Assembly: GCA_016647705.1 (NCBI GenBank)
Contig: CM028338.1
Span: forward strand, 22,589,577 to 22,653,576
Reading direction: 5' to 3'
Length of the DNA: 64,000 nucleotides
Source: Eucommia ulmoides
Taxonomy: Eukaryota > Streptophyta > Magnoliopsida > Garryales > Eucommiaceae
Of the stretch, positions 55,368 through 64,000 are shown piece by piece (within the stretch, counting starts at the first letter, position 1; each line of letters opens with the position of its first letter). The position numbers were made by a program, and so were the translations under genes. The notes under the pieces are model-generated. The model was not told the DNA's origin, did no database searches, and saw only the letters and a program-made list of their open reading frames with translations.

Positions 55368-57096
55368 TGGTAGCGCGTAAAATACGCCGCTACTTACACT
55401 CGCAAGTATACAAGGTCTAATTTTTAGTATAATGTGATCGTTAAGATCGGGTTATCGTATCCACAGGGATTGTTGTCGTTACTATCGAATACCGCGTTTG
55501 TCGTGAACTAACATTATCTAGGCAAAAAACAAATGTATTTAATTAATTAAACTAATACTAATCTAACCTAAATTAACTACACTAATATGCTAATATTTTT
55601 TAGGATGAAGAATTGCCTAGGGATTAACGTGTTTACAAATACGTGTTCGATTCCGATTTACTCGCGTTTACGTTGTTCGACCTATTTGACAACCTCAGTA
55701 TGTAAACTCCACCACTACCTCTTCCGAGTGTAAGATGGGGGAATACATGACTTTGAGCTAACGAAGAAGTCCCTCTCAACGTCTTAACGACCCTAGGTCA
55801 TGTGAGTCTCGCCCAGCGTCATTGATTGCACACAATCCAACTCCCTCCTAGGTTATTGGATCGTCGAATTGTATTTACCCTATCGACAATCTCCATTATA
55901 AAACTCCCTCGCCACCTCTCCCGAGTGTAATACGAGGGATATAATGTAATTTCGAGACAACGAAGAAGTCCCCCTCAACATCTTAATGACCCTAGGTAGC
56001 GTGTGTCTTGCCCCACGTCATCAATTGTCCACGATTCAAACCCCGACCGGCTTATAAAATCGTGGCGTTTGTTTACCGTAATCCGAATCCGGGGTTTGTC
56101 AAAACCCGGTATTCTCCATTTACCATTCTAATCCTAATAAACAAATAATACAATAAATACAATCAAACTACGAAGAACAAACATAAATGCAACACCGAAA
56201 TCATCCAAACAACGTACTTATAAATATAGTGTTAATCCCTACTACAATCCATATTTAACTCGATGCCATAGCCGAATATACAATAAAATAATGAGTTAAA
56301 TATGCTCACATGCTCCTAAGATAAAGAAATAAGGAGAAATGATCGAATAACTTAGTCTCGTCCAAAGATAAACCAATAAGAACGCTCCACGATCGATTCG
56401 CCGTCTTCTCCACTTCGGGATGTGAGCTCCACACCTATAATTCCTAACCATTGGCTTAAATATAGCCTAAGGGGATCAAAAATGCAAGAGAGGGAAGAGA
56501 GTTACCGGCCAAGGAGGAGGAGAAGGGATATTTATAGCAAAAATATCCTAACAATATCTAAAAATATCTCAAGACTGTGTAGGGCAAATCTGCCTAGGCG
56601 GTGGAAATTGGGCCTAGGCGGAGTTAGGTTGGTTCGGTCTGATCACCTAGGCGGTGAAGTAGGTGGTGGACTGGGAGAACATTCTGTTGAAATTCCACCT
56701 AGGCAAAGAAAACTTCGCCTATGCGAGCGGCTATCAGTAGCCCTTCTTCGTCTTCTGCTGGATTTTCGCCTAGGCGATATAATTTTCGCCTAGGCGATCC
56801 TCCGTCAGTAACATTTTTCTCTTCTCAGCATTTTCACCGCTTAGGCGGTGGTCTGGACGCCTAAGCGGTGGGCCTGTTTCATCTTTTAGCCTCTGAGCTT
56901 GTTTATCCACCGTAACTTCGAACCGCTTTGGTTCGATCTCATCATTTTAACTCCAGTTTCCTATCTTTTTGCCCCACACACCTAATTTATACAAAAAGTA
57001 TGAAAACTAATTAAAATATAATAAAAATAACTATAAACATATTCAAAAACTAACAAATTTTCGGATTGGAAATAGATAGGTTTTTCACACCTATCA
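55368..57096 (-). repeat. A8 right LTR (minus orientation)
   Basis: 1729 bp, plus-strand start TGGTAGCGCGTAAAATACGC and end TTTTTCACACCTATCA. It is closest to the A4 LTR (over about 93% of bases in the U3 start, by eye) and S3, with the duplicated transcribed unit (about 55700-56090) and a palindrome array at 56585-56880 (CACCGCTTAGGCGGTGG, CGCCTAAGCGGTGGG). Its right end adjoins the second CATTA. Confidence 0.92.
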
Positions 57097-58123
57097 CATT
57101 ACCACCGTTGCAATAGTAATGCCCACCGCTGATGTGTTCAATCAGCCAGTTGGATTAAATCTTTTGTGATATTTTTTATCCTTGTCCCATATACCTTCTT
57201 CCTACCATTATTCAAAACATTTTTACACTTGTGTAGAGAGCAATATTCAGACCTAGAAGAGGAGAGTTCATTTGGAAAAAGAGAAAACGATTTCGAAACG
57301 GTTTTGGCGGAAGTGGAATACTCCACTCTTCATATTTGCCTTTCTATCTATTTTTTCCTATTTGTATTTAAATGTTGTATCTTCAATGATGAAGTATTTC
57401 TATTGTTTTAATGCTTATTTAGTTATGATTATGTTTGCGTAAGTAGATATTATCTAGGGGTTGATGTAGTTCATGTAAATGCATGTTTAATTGAATATAT
57501 GTTTCTTTAACGGTTGTTTATCTAAATCCAATTGTGTTTACCATTTTATTACACCCTTGATATGATTTGTATGGTATTAAGGTTGGCTTAAGAATACGGG
57601 GTTTCACACTCGGGAGAGGTAACCCCGGATTCGGACTAGGGTTAAACACAACGCGACAATCTAATGAATTGGGAGACTATTAGAACGTGTGCAATCCGTG
57701 AGGTTGGGTCAAGACTCATGCACTCATTTAGATGTTAGATAGGGATATTGGCGTTGATACGAGGTACATATTCGCTCACTTTACACTCAAGAGAGGAAGT
57801 GAGCGAGTTTACTATACCTAGATTGTCGGATAAGATAAACACCGTTATTGTAAACTAAACGAAATCAAACATGTATTAGTGAACAAAATTAATCCCTAGG
57901 TAATCTATTTTAATATAATTAATACAATAGTTGTTAGTTTTAATTAATTTTCGATTAGCAAACAATTCTTGAACCGTCTAGATAATATTAGGCTTTGTCA
58001 ATTGTAGTATTCAACTAATCCTAACACATGTCCTAGAGGTTGACACTCGATCTTAAGATCCATTATAGTAAAACTTAACCTCGTGCACTTGCGAGTAAAA
58101 TCAAGCATGAAAAATCATGAACA
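57097..58123 (+). repeat. A6 3' LTR, second part
   Basis: This resumes at CATTACCACCGTTGC, homologous to CATTACCATTGCTGC at 34392 in the 5' LTR, and ends ATCATGAACA. The remaining sequence to 58495 belongs to the A5 LTR. Confidence 0.93.
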
Positions 58124-58495
58124 ACACCCGAGAGAGAGAGAGAGAGGTTATTATACAGACCCATGGTTAATGATTGAGCATGAATTTGATTGAGAAACTT
58201 GAATTGTATTTGAGTAATGTGATGTCAAAGCCCCCCTAGATCCCTTATTCCATTGAATTTATTTCAATACATTATTCCATTAGCTATTTATTTTCCTTAT
58301 TAATTATTATTTTAGTAATTAGTTTATTTTCATCACATAAATCTCGGTTGCTTCGATAAAATTAGGTCATTCTAATCGTAGTACTTAGTTGATTTCTTTT
58401 TACCAATCTCGAGGGAGAAATACTCACTTGCTCATTTTATTACTTGTTTGACCTCGTGCACTTGTGAGTATACATAGCGCATAAATATCGCAACA
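58124..58495 (+). repeat. A5 5' LTR, second part
   Basis: This starts with a (GA)n run (58130-58147) directly at the A6 edge. It ends CGCAACA before the primer site TTAAACCGTTGCCGGGGA (58502-58519). It includes the family U5 tract CCTCGTGCACTTGTGAGTA (58452-58470). Confidence 0.82.
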
Positions 58496-58665
58496 AGTTT
58501 ATTAAACCGTTGCCGGGGATTTTATAATTTAGAAATTTCAACTAATATTGCAACCAAGTGACCTAAACTTAATTCATGCATTCTTTTTGTTTTAATTTTA
58601 TTTGTTTTACTCTGTGGTTGGCAAGGTATCTGTGAAGACCGCGACAAGGTACATGTGAAGACCGC

Positions 58666-59254
58666 AATGCCTAGAACTCATTTCTCTTGATCTAGAAGTT
58701 GGATATACACTTAGGAGAGAAAGAAGAGACATAGCCTAGGAAATGCCTGATGATGGTAATAATCCACTACTGCAACAACTGCCGCACTTCAACTACCACC
58801 ACAAATACTGCAACGGGTCCTTCGGGATTATTTTAGACCTATTGTGAATGATAATTACTCTGGGATTCGATGCCAACCAATCCACGCCAACAACTTTGAG
58901 TTGAAGCTCGCCCTGATCAACATAAAAGAATAAAACCAATACGGCGGGCTTCTACATGAAGATCCTAATGTCCATTTGGCAACTTTCTTGGATATATGAG
59001 ACATCATGAAGATTAATGGAGTCATAGAGGATGTCGTTGGGCTACAGTTGCTTCTGTTCTCTCTTTAAGACCGAGCTAAAGGTTGGCTCTATTCTAAACA
59101 AATGGGAAGTGACTCTAGTTTGGAAGAACTAGCCCAAAAGTTCTTCACTAAGTTTTTTCCCCCATCAAAGGCTTCACAATTGAGAGGCAAAATCACTCAA
59201 TTGTGCCAAAATGATTATGAACCACTTTTTGAAGTATGGGAGCGGCATAAGGAT
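58666..59254 (+). pseudogene. A5 gag region
   Basis: A strongly decayed gag start: a decayed counterpart of LEFFTLDPEIE near 58680, then sequences corresponding to the conserved NYSGI and the N-terminal capsid part, and near 59115-59170 to LAQKFFTKFFPPSKASQLRG. A9 is inserted at 59254. A 20-bp duplication (TGTGAAGACCGC, 58632 and 58654) precedes it. It is broken in many places. Confidence 0.75.
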
Positions 59255-60440
59255 TGGTAGCACGTAGATACATCGCTAATTTCACCGCAAGTGTACAGGT
59301 CAAGTTTTAGTATAATGGAAAGAGTAAGGGTTGTCGTATCCGTAGGGATTGGTTGAGATTATCGTTAAGTACCACGATTATCATAACCAAACTTTATCTA
59401 AGTGATAAAAATAAGATTGTTTATAACAAAATATGCTAATACCAAGTTAATTAATCTAATTATACTAATATAGTGGTATGACGTTTATGGGAATTTATTA
59501 CCTAGGGATTAACTTCGTCCACTTAAACGTGTTCGTTTCAATCTAGTTTAAATCAACGGCGTTCATCCTATCCGACAATCTCAGTATCGAAATCTCATTC
59601 ACTACCTCTCCCAAGTGTAAATTAAATGAATATGTGATTTCACGTCAATGCCCAAGTCCCCCTCGAGCGTCTATACGACACTTGGTCACATGAGTCTCGC
59701 CCAAAACCTCACAGATTTCGCACTTTCTAACTTCTTCCCAGGTTATTAGATTGTTGCATTGTGTTTAAACCCTAGTCCGAATCCAGGGTTACCTCTCCCA
59801 AGTGTTAAACCCCATATTCTCAATATATCTAAACAAGCATATAAATATGGAATAACGGTAAACACAATCGGATAAATAGGAACAACCGTTAACGAAACAT
59901 AGATTCTATATAAATGACGTTTCTGGGAATTACATCAAGGCCTAGACAATATATGTTTAGCTACACATGGCCGTAGCCCTAAATACAACTAGAAACAAGC
60001 TAAACATATTTAAACAAACAACCTATCTAAGAGAGAAAAAGAGAAACAAGGAGGCTAGCCATTATCCGAAGATCTGCTACTAAAACCGCTCCAAGAACCC
60101 TTCCTCCTTCTTCGTGTTGTGATCTTCTATTGGTCGAAATGGCCTTGGAGCTCTCAAGACTCCCAAAAACGTCCTTAGGTATTGGGGGCAAAGGGTGAAT
60201 ATTTATAGGATTCCAAAATATCAACAAAATATCCTAAAATATCTAAACTGTCTGCAGAGTCACCGCTACGGTGATGGGCATGTCGGCAGGGTCACCGCTG
60301 CGGCAGTGGATTGATAGCTACAGCGGTGGAATAGTAAGCAAACTCTTTGTATTTGGACCGCCGCGGTGGTGAGTTCATCGTTGCGGCAGTGGTCCATTCA
60401 GAAAATTCTCTGTATTTTCACAGTTGTGGTGGTGGAAGCA
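59255..60440 (-). repeat. A9 3' LTR (incomplete)
   Basis: It starts TGGTAGCACGTAGATAC, has the U5 tract and a palindrome array at 60255-60440 (ACCGCTACGGTGATGGG, ACCGCTGCGGCAGTGG, ACCGCCGCGGTGGTG). It then passes without an LTR end into 3' UTR sequence homologous to 7100 of A2. Confidence 0.88.
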
Positions 60441-61690
60441 GGCTTCTAAGAATGCTTTCAATAATGGTAAACGCAATTCTAGATCATTTCAACATGTGTG
60501 TGCGAGACTCAATGATATAACTATCCAACAATCGGATTGGATTATCCACCAATGAAACTCACGACTTATACCATAAAGGATTAGGATATCCATACGCCTG
60601 ATTGGGTTCTACTCTCCACTAATTTAGGCATGGAAGATCAAAAAGATCAATAGGACTTGGTGAGGTTTGGAACATAGCCAAGGGTATATCGGAAATATAA
60701 AACAGGTTACCGTTATTAACTCAACGATACCCAAGGCACAACGCTTGGCACATAATCACTCTCGAACCCCCATAGATAAATTGGAAACAACCCTAAACAA
60801 TTACTTAAGACCAACGTACTCACTTGTCGAAATAAATAGAATTTAACTATATTTACATATATTGTTTTTTTCTAACATACCACACCCCCAAACTTATTTA
60901 CTTATTTCAATTTCATGGGTGCAGTTAAAACAAAAGAAAAATAACAAGTGAGTACTCTAATACCGAACCAATTAAAAGTTCACCCTGAACTCAACCGCTC
61001 ACTTCAACCAGCATATATGAATATTAACTTGATTTACTCAAATTGTGCCTTCGATTTAGCGATTATAGGTTTAGAAAGTACTCAATTGGCTAGGGTATTT
61101 GTTATGTGTTCAGAATTGAAATGGCATTATAGGGTTTGACAGGGTAACGAGGGATAAACATATAACATGGTAGGCTTAAAAGGCACAAGCGATAAAAATG
61201 AATGCCTAAATCATATCTCCTGAACTCTTCGCCTAGGATTTCGTCTCAAGTTTCTCCTCAATCAAGTTATAGAATCCTTAAATTGTCATGAGTTTGACTA
61301 ATCTATAATTGTCCTCAAATCAATTGACTAACTATACATTGAGTCTATGTACTCGTGCAGATTAGGATCCACAATAACTTTCACCAAAACACATTGTCAA
61401 ACACACAGAACACACATGAATGGGCATTACCATTGACCTCAAAAAACAACCAAGGGGTAATATCATCATCGGGTAATGGCCCAGATGAACGCAAAACTCA
61501 GCATGCAATACAACAAAACATAAACACATTATACTCTAAACAAACATGCACACAATAAACTAAACAACATTTAAACATACTAAAATACCACACATCACCT
61601 CCAAACTTAAAATAGCCAGTGTCCTCAATGACCCATCAGCGATCCCAATGAAAGCATAAAGCATTATAATGAAGATGGGGGTTTAGAACA
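60441..61690 (-). other. A9 3' UTR
   Basis: This is non-coding. Minus-strand purine tracts are at 61593-61610 (AAGTTTGGAGGTGATG) and 60882-60897. The conserved block is at about 61090-61500. Its order is the same as in A2, A7 and A6. Confidence 0.85.
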
Positions 61691-61837
61691 CGTACCTGGG
61701 AGGCGAGACAAGCTCGCCTCCAAATGAATTCAGCAGTGATGGATCTAATTTATTTTTAAACTTGGGTTGCTTCCCAAGAAGCACATGGTTTAGTCTCCTT
61801 AGCCCGACATGGAAAAGTGCTCATCAAAGAGAGGCTT

Positions 61838-62263
61838 TTACCCATAGTAAGTGTCGTACAACACTACGTATGGGTCTTGGTTCAGTACGCCCTCAAAACT
61901 TGCGAGATTTGGCATTATATAGCTCGAACTTTGAACAACACTCCTCACTAGCTCATGTACTTGGTGGGCATAAAAGAGCATTGTTTTTTGCGGTGAAAGA
62001 CAAGTAAGCCATATCGGATCCTCATGGATGTGATCGTCTTGGATCGAGTGCGGCATCACCAACTAGAATTCAAATGGTGAAAACTCACAATGATTAATAT
62101 GTGAATCTCCATCGCTAATCCACACTTGGGTTCTCTCCCAATTAGTTTGATCATCTTCGATCTCACCCAAATGCCTTCCGTTTGCATTTGGTTCCTCACG
62201 ATGGCTTTCATATTCAGATGTGATTTGTTTGCCTCTCAGTGCCACCGCATCCGACTCGGCCAC
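61838..62263 (-). pseudogene. A9 coding remains, unclassified
   Basis: Two open stretches on the minus strand (62063-62263 and 61838-62062) with RHLGEIEDDQTNWERTQVWI, HINHCEFSPFEF, HELVRSVVQSSSYIMPNLAS and FEGVLNQDPYVVLYDTYYG. I do not recognise a domain. Position after the gag piece suggests the later part of an Athila gag or a captured sequence. The NLASFEGVL part is echoed in the A8 and A4 mini-ORF. Confidence 0.45.
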
Positions 62264-62486
62264 AACAAAGCAGATAAGCTTATTGATTTGAGTCTATAGA
62301 GATGTTTCGGTCGCATCAATGTCAATACATACCGACTCAATATAATCAAGATGATCCTCGTGCTCGTTGAGCTAGTCCTGTGTTTCCCTAAAAAATCTCT
62401 CAGTTTTCCCCATAACTGTGGCGAACACTTCTTCTAGCTTAGGGGAAGACTCCACATCTTGAACCGGAGTGTCAATCCATGGCGCC

Positions 62487-62801
62487 TTAGTATTGGAATA
62501 ATCCCCCAAGACTTGGTGAATAATTCCAACTTTGATAATCAAATGCCGCTAATTCCTCCAATAACCAAATGGCTTCGTCCGCAGTTAGGTCGTAGAAAGA
62601 GGAGGTATCGTTTCCTCCTTTTACCCATGTTCTAGTTGCGGCTTGTAACCCGTTAAGGAAATTCAGAAGTTGACACTCCCTTGGGAAACCATAATTTAGG
62701 AACCAGAATAGCAGCTCATTATAACAATTCCAAGCACAATAAAATGGCTTGGAATCCCGTTGAAAGAAATGCAAAAGTACTTGTTGATTTAACATCTTCA
62801 A
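62487..62801 (-). pseudogene. A9 gag region
   Basis: A 104-codon open stretch on the minus strand with LLHFFQRDSKPFYCAWNCYN, CQLLNFLNGLQAATRTWVKG and FYDLTADEAIWLLEELAAFD. This is the conserved middle of Athila/Ty3 gag (the part with a short hydrophobic helix followed by a Trp-containing turn). Gag would build the particle. The start of gag lies toward 62850 and is not well preserved. Confidence 0.8.
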
Positions 62802-62917
62802 GTACCCTACAGGAAAAACGAAAACAAAACTACAAAGAAAAAATTATAAACAAAAGAAATGCCTAAATTAAAATCAAGTTATTTACTCACAATATCAACA
62901 ACAATCTAAAAACCAAT

Positions 62918-62935
62918 CGCCAGCAACGGCCCCCA
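62918..62935 (-). other. A9 primer-binding site
   Basis: Minus-strand TGGGGGCCGTTGCTGGCG, a decayed Athila tRNA-Asp-type site just inside the 5' LTR. Confidence 0.8.
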
Positions 62936-62940
62936 AAACT

Positions 62941-64000
62941 TGATAGCGCGTAGATACGTCTTCACTGCAAGTGTACGGGTCAAATTTTTATATAATGAAA
63001 AGAGTAAGGGTTGTCATATCCACAGGGATTGGTTAAGATTATCATTAAGTACCGTGATTATTATAACCTAACTTTATCTAGGCAATAAAAATAAGATTTG
63101 TTTATAATAAAATATACTAATACTAAGTTAATTAATCTAATTATACTAATATAGTATTATGACGTTTATGGGAATTTATTGCCGAGGGATTAACTTCGTT
63201 CACTTAAACGTGTTCGTTTCAATATAGTTTACATTAATGGCATTCATCCCATCTGATAATCTTGGTATCAAAATCTCATTCACTACCTCTCTCGAGTGTA
63301 AAGTGAATGAATATGTGACTTAGCGTCAACGCCGAAGTCCCCCTCGAGTGTCTATACGACACTTGGTCACATGAGTCTCTCCCCAACCACACAGATTGCA
63401 CACTTTCTAACTCCCTCTCGAGTTATTAGATCGTCGCGTTGTATTTAAACCCTAGTCCAAATCCGGGGTTACCACTCCCGAGTGTCAAACCCCATATTCT
63501 TAGTATATCTAAACAAGCATATAAACATGGAATAACGGTAAACACCATCGGATAAACACGAACAACCATTAACCAACCATAGATTTTATATAACGACGTT
63601 TTCGTGAATTACATCATGCCCTAGACAATATATGTTTAGCTACACATTGCCGTCACCCTAAATATAACTAGAAACGAGATAAACATATTTAAACACACAA
63701 CCAATCTAAGAGAGAAATAGGAAAACGAGGAGACTAGCCATTATCCGAAGATCCAACGCTAAAATCGATCCGAGAACGCTTTCTCCTTCTTCGCGTTGTG
63801 ATCTTCTATTGGTCAAATGGCCTTAGAGCTCTCAAGACTCCCGAAAATGTTATTAGGTGTTGGGGGTGAAGGGTGGATATTTATAGGATTCCAAAATATC
63901 AACAACATATCCTAAGATAACTAAATTGTCTGTAGAGTCACCGTTGCGATGGTGGGTATGACGGCAGGGTCACCGCTCCAGCGGTGGCTTGATCGCTGCA
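62941..64000 (-). repeat. A9 5' LTR (cut by window end)
   Basis: It starts TGATAGCGCGTAGATACG and matches 59255 onward. The palindrome array begins at about 63938 (ACCGTTGCGATGGTGGG, ACCGCTCCAGCGGTGG) and runs into the window edge. Confidence 0.9.

Larger units (their letters stand above)
52600..57096. mobile_element. A8: composite with inverted LTRs and one target duplication
   Basis: It lies in the A6 3' LTR between two copies of CATTA (52595-52599 and 57097-57101); the corresponding uninterrupted site is visible in the A6 5' LTR near 34392. From the left: a plus-strand LTR (52600-54110), primer site, and a plus-strand non-autonomous Athila interior (54111-55367), then a minus-strand Athila LTR of another subfamily (55368-57096). 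Both outer ends are therefore U3 ends (TGATAG... and ...CTATCA). No second plus-strand LTR is present. The interior matches A4. Confidence 0.88.
34054..58123 (+). mobile_element. A6: long Athila element carrying A7 and A8
   Basis: A plus-strand element with both LTRs (34054-35424, and 52251-52599 plus 57097-58123), primer site, gag, protease, RT-RNase H, integrase, ORF3, 3' UTR and polypurine tract. About 12 kb is its own after removing A7 and A8. Both LTRs come to about 1371 bp, although they differ by indels. Flanks GCACT and ACACC agree in three of five bases, a possible decayed target duplication. LTR differences by eye are about 8-14%, an age of a few million years. The coding part is broken, with roughly ten or more breaks. 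Confidence 0.93.
33133..64000 (+). mobile_element. A5: outermost Athila element on the right (incomplete in window)
   Basis: A plus-strand element. Its 5' LTR is split by A6 into 33133-34053 and 58124-58495. The primer site is at 58502-58519 and the gag relic at 58666-59254, where A9 is inserted. Everything after that lies beyond the window. The LTR starts TGATAAATTGATTTTTATC and ends ATCGCAACA. It is distinct from the other Athila LTRs in U3 but shares the U5 tract CCTCGTGCACTTGTGAGTA. It is broken in several places. Confidence 0.85.
59255..64000 (-). mobile_element. A9: Athila derivative inserted in A5 gag (runs off the window)
   Basis: A minus-strand element: 3' LTR piece (59255-60440), 3' UTR (60441-61690), gag-derived coding (61690-62850), primer site (62918-62935) and 5' LTR (62941 to beyond 64000). 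Pol and ORF3 are missing. The inner end of the 3' LTR and the adjacent polypurine tract are also missing. The two LTRs differ by about 10% over 350 bp by eye. The left flank is AGGAT; the right flank is outside the window. Confidence 0.88.

Noticed and set aside
56422-56793. 123-codon open frame in the A8 right LTR
   Set aside because: Arg/Gly-rich residues derive from the palindrome array; S3 and A4 do not keep the frame.
55368-57096. Independent solo LTR inside A8
   Set aside because: A solo insertion would have its own 5-bp duplication. The left flank (TCACT) does not match the right flank, while CATTA brackets the whole A8 unit.
58130-58147. (GA)n run as a GAGA-type element
   Set aside because: A short simple repeat at the A6/A5 boundary; no evidence for function.

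Overview
The window is plant nuclear DNA, most likely pericentromeric or other heterochromatin of a flowering plant (probably a eudicot). It is AT-rich and consists almost wholly of LTR retrotransposons nested in one another. No host gene, tRNA, rRNA or CRISPR array is supported. Most belong to the Athila branch of Ty3/gypsy: long LTRs (about 1.3-1.75 kb) beginning TGATAG, a primer-binding site close to TGGCGCCGTTGCCGGGGA (the tRNA-Asp type usual for Athila), gag-pol remains, and a third ORF (ORF3) with the VREFYAN motif of the 'putative plant transposon protein' family. I name the Athila copies A1-A9; S1-S3 are solo LTRs and T1 is a Tat/Ogre relic.

Left part, 1-25 kb. A1 (1-1215, minus) is the 3' end of an Athila copy. 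It is followed by a chromovirus-like LTR relic (about 1430-2878) and a decayed minus-strand coding relic (2879-5469). A2 (5470-16405, minus) is a long Athila copy with gag, protease, RT-RNase H, integrase and ORF3 remains. Its 5' LTR is interrupted by another Athila LTR (A3, from 16406). A3 itself received a Copia (SIRE-like) solo LTR (S1, 16952-19099, target duplication CCCCG/CCCCA), a Tat/Ogre-like solo LTR (S2, 19340-21418, target duplication GTACA) with a seven-unit tandem repeat, and a small non-autonomous Athila copy A4 (21855-25015, plus).

Middle, 25-33 kb. T1 is an old Tat/Ogre-like LTR with a TATA box, a triplicated unit and a tRNA-Arg-type primer site at 29791, followed by non-coding remains. 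A solo Athila LTR (S3, 26691-28442) sits in it with a perfect CTAAC target duplication.

Right part, 33-64 kb. A5 (33133 to beyond the window, plus) was entered by A6 (34054-58123, plus, about 12 kb of its own sequence). A6 was entered by A7 (38379-45764, minus, target duplication GCTAT, in the RT region) and, in its 3' LTR, by the composite A8 (52600-57096, target duplication CATTA). A9 (59255 to beyond the window, minus) lies in A5's gag. Nesting gives the order A5, then A6, then A7 and A8. LTR differences judged by eye (about 8-14% for A6, 9% for A7, 10% for A9) suggest a few million years each at commonly used plant rates.

The most unusual observations are: A8, whose two ends are both U3 ends of LTRs in inverted orientation but which still has one clean target duplication; arrays of short palindromes with constant arms and variable cores in every LTR U3 and again upstream of ORF3, with analogous arrays in unrelated LTR families; three evenly spaced copies of the polypurine motif in the 3' UTR; and a conserved 400-bp non-coding 3' block kept even in copies that have lost nearly all coding sequence.
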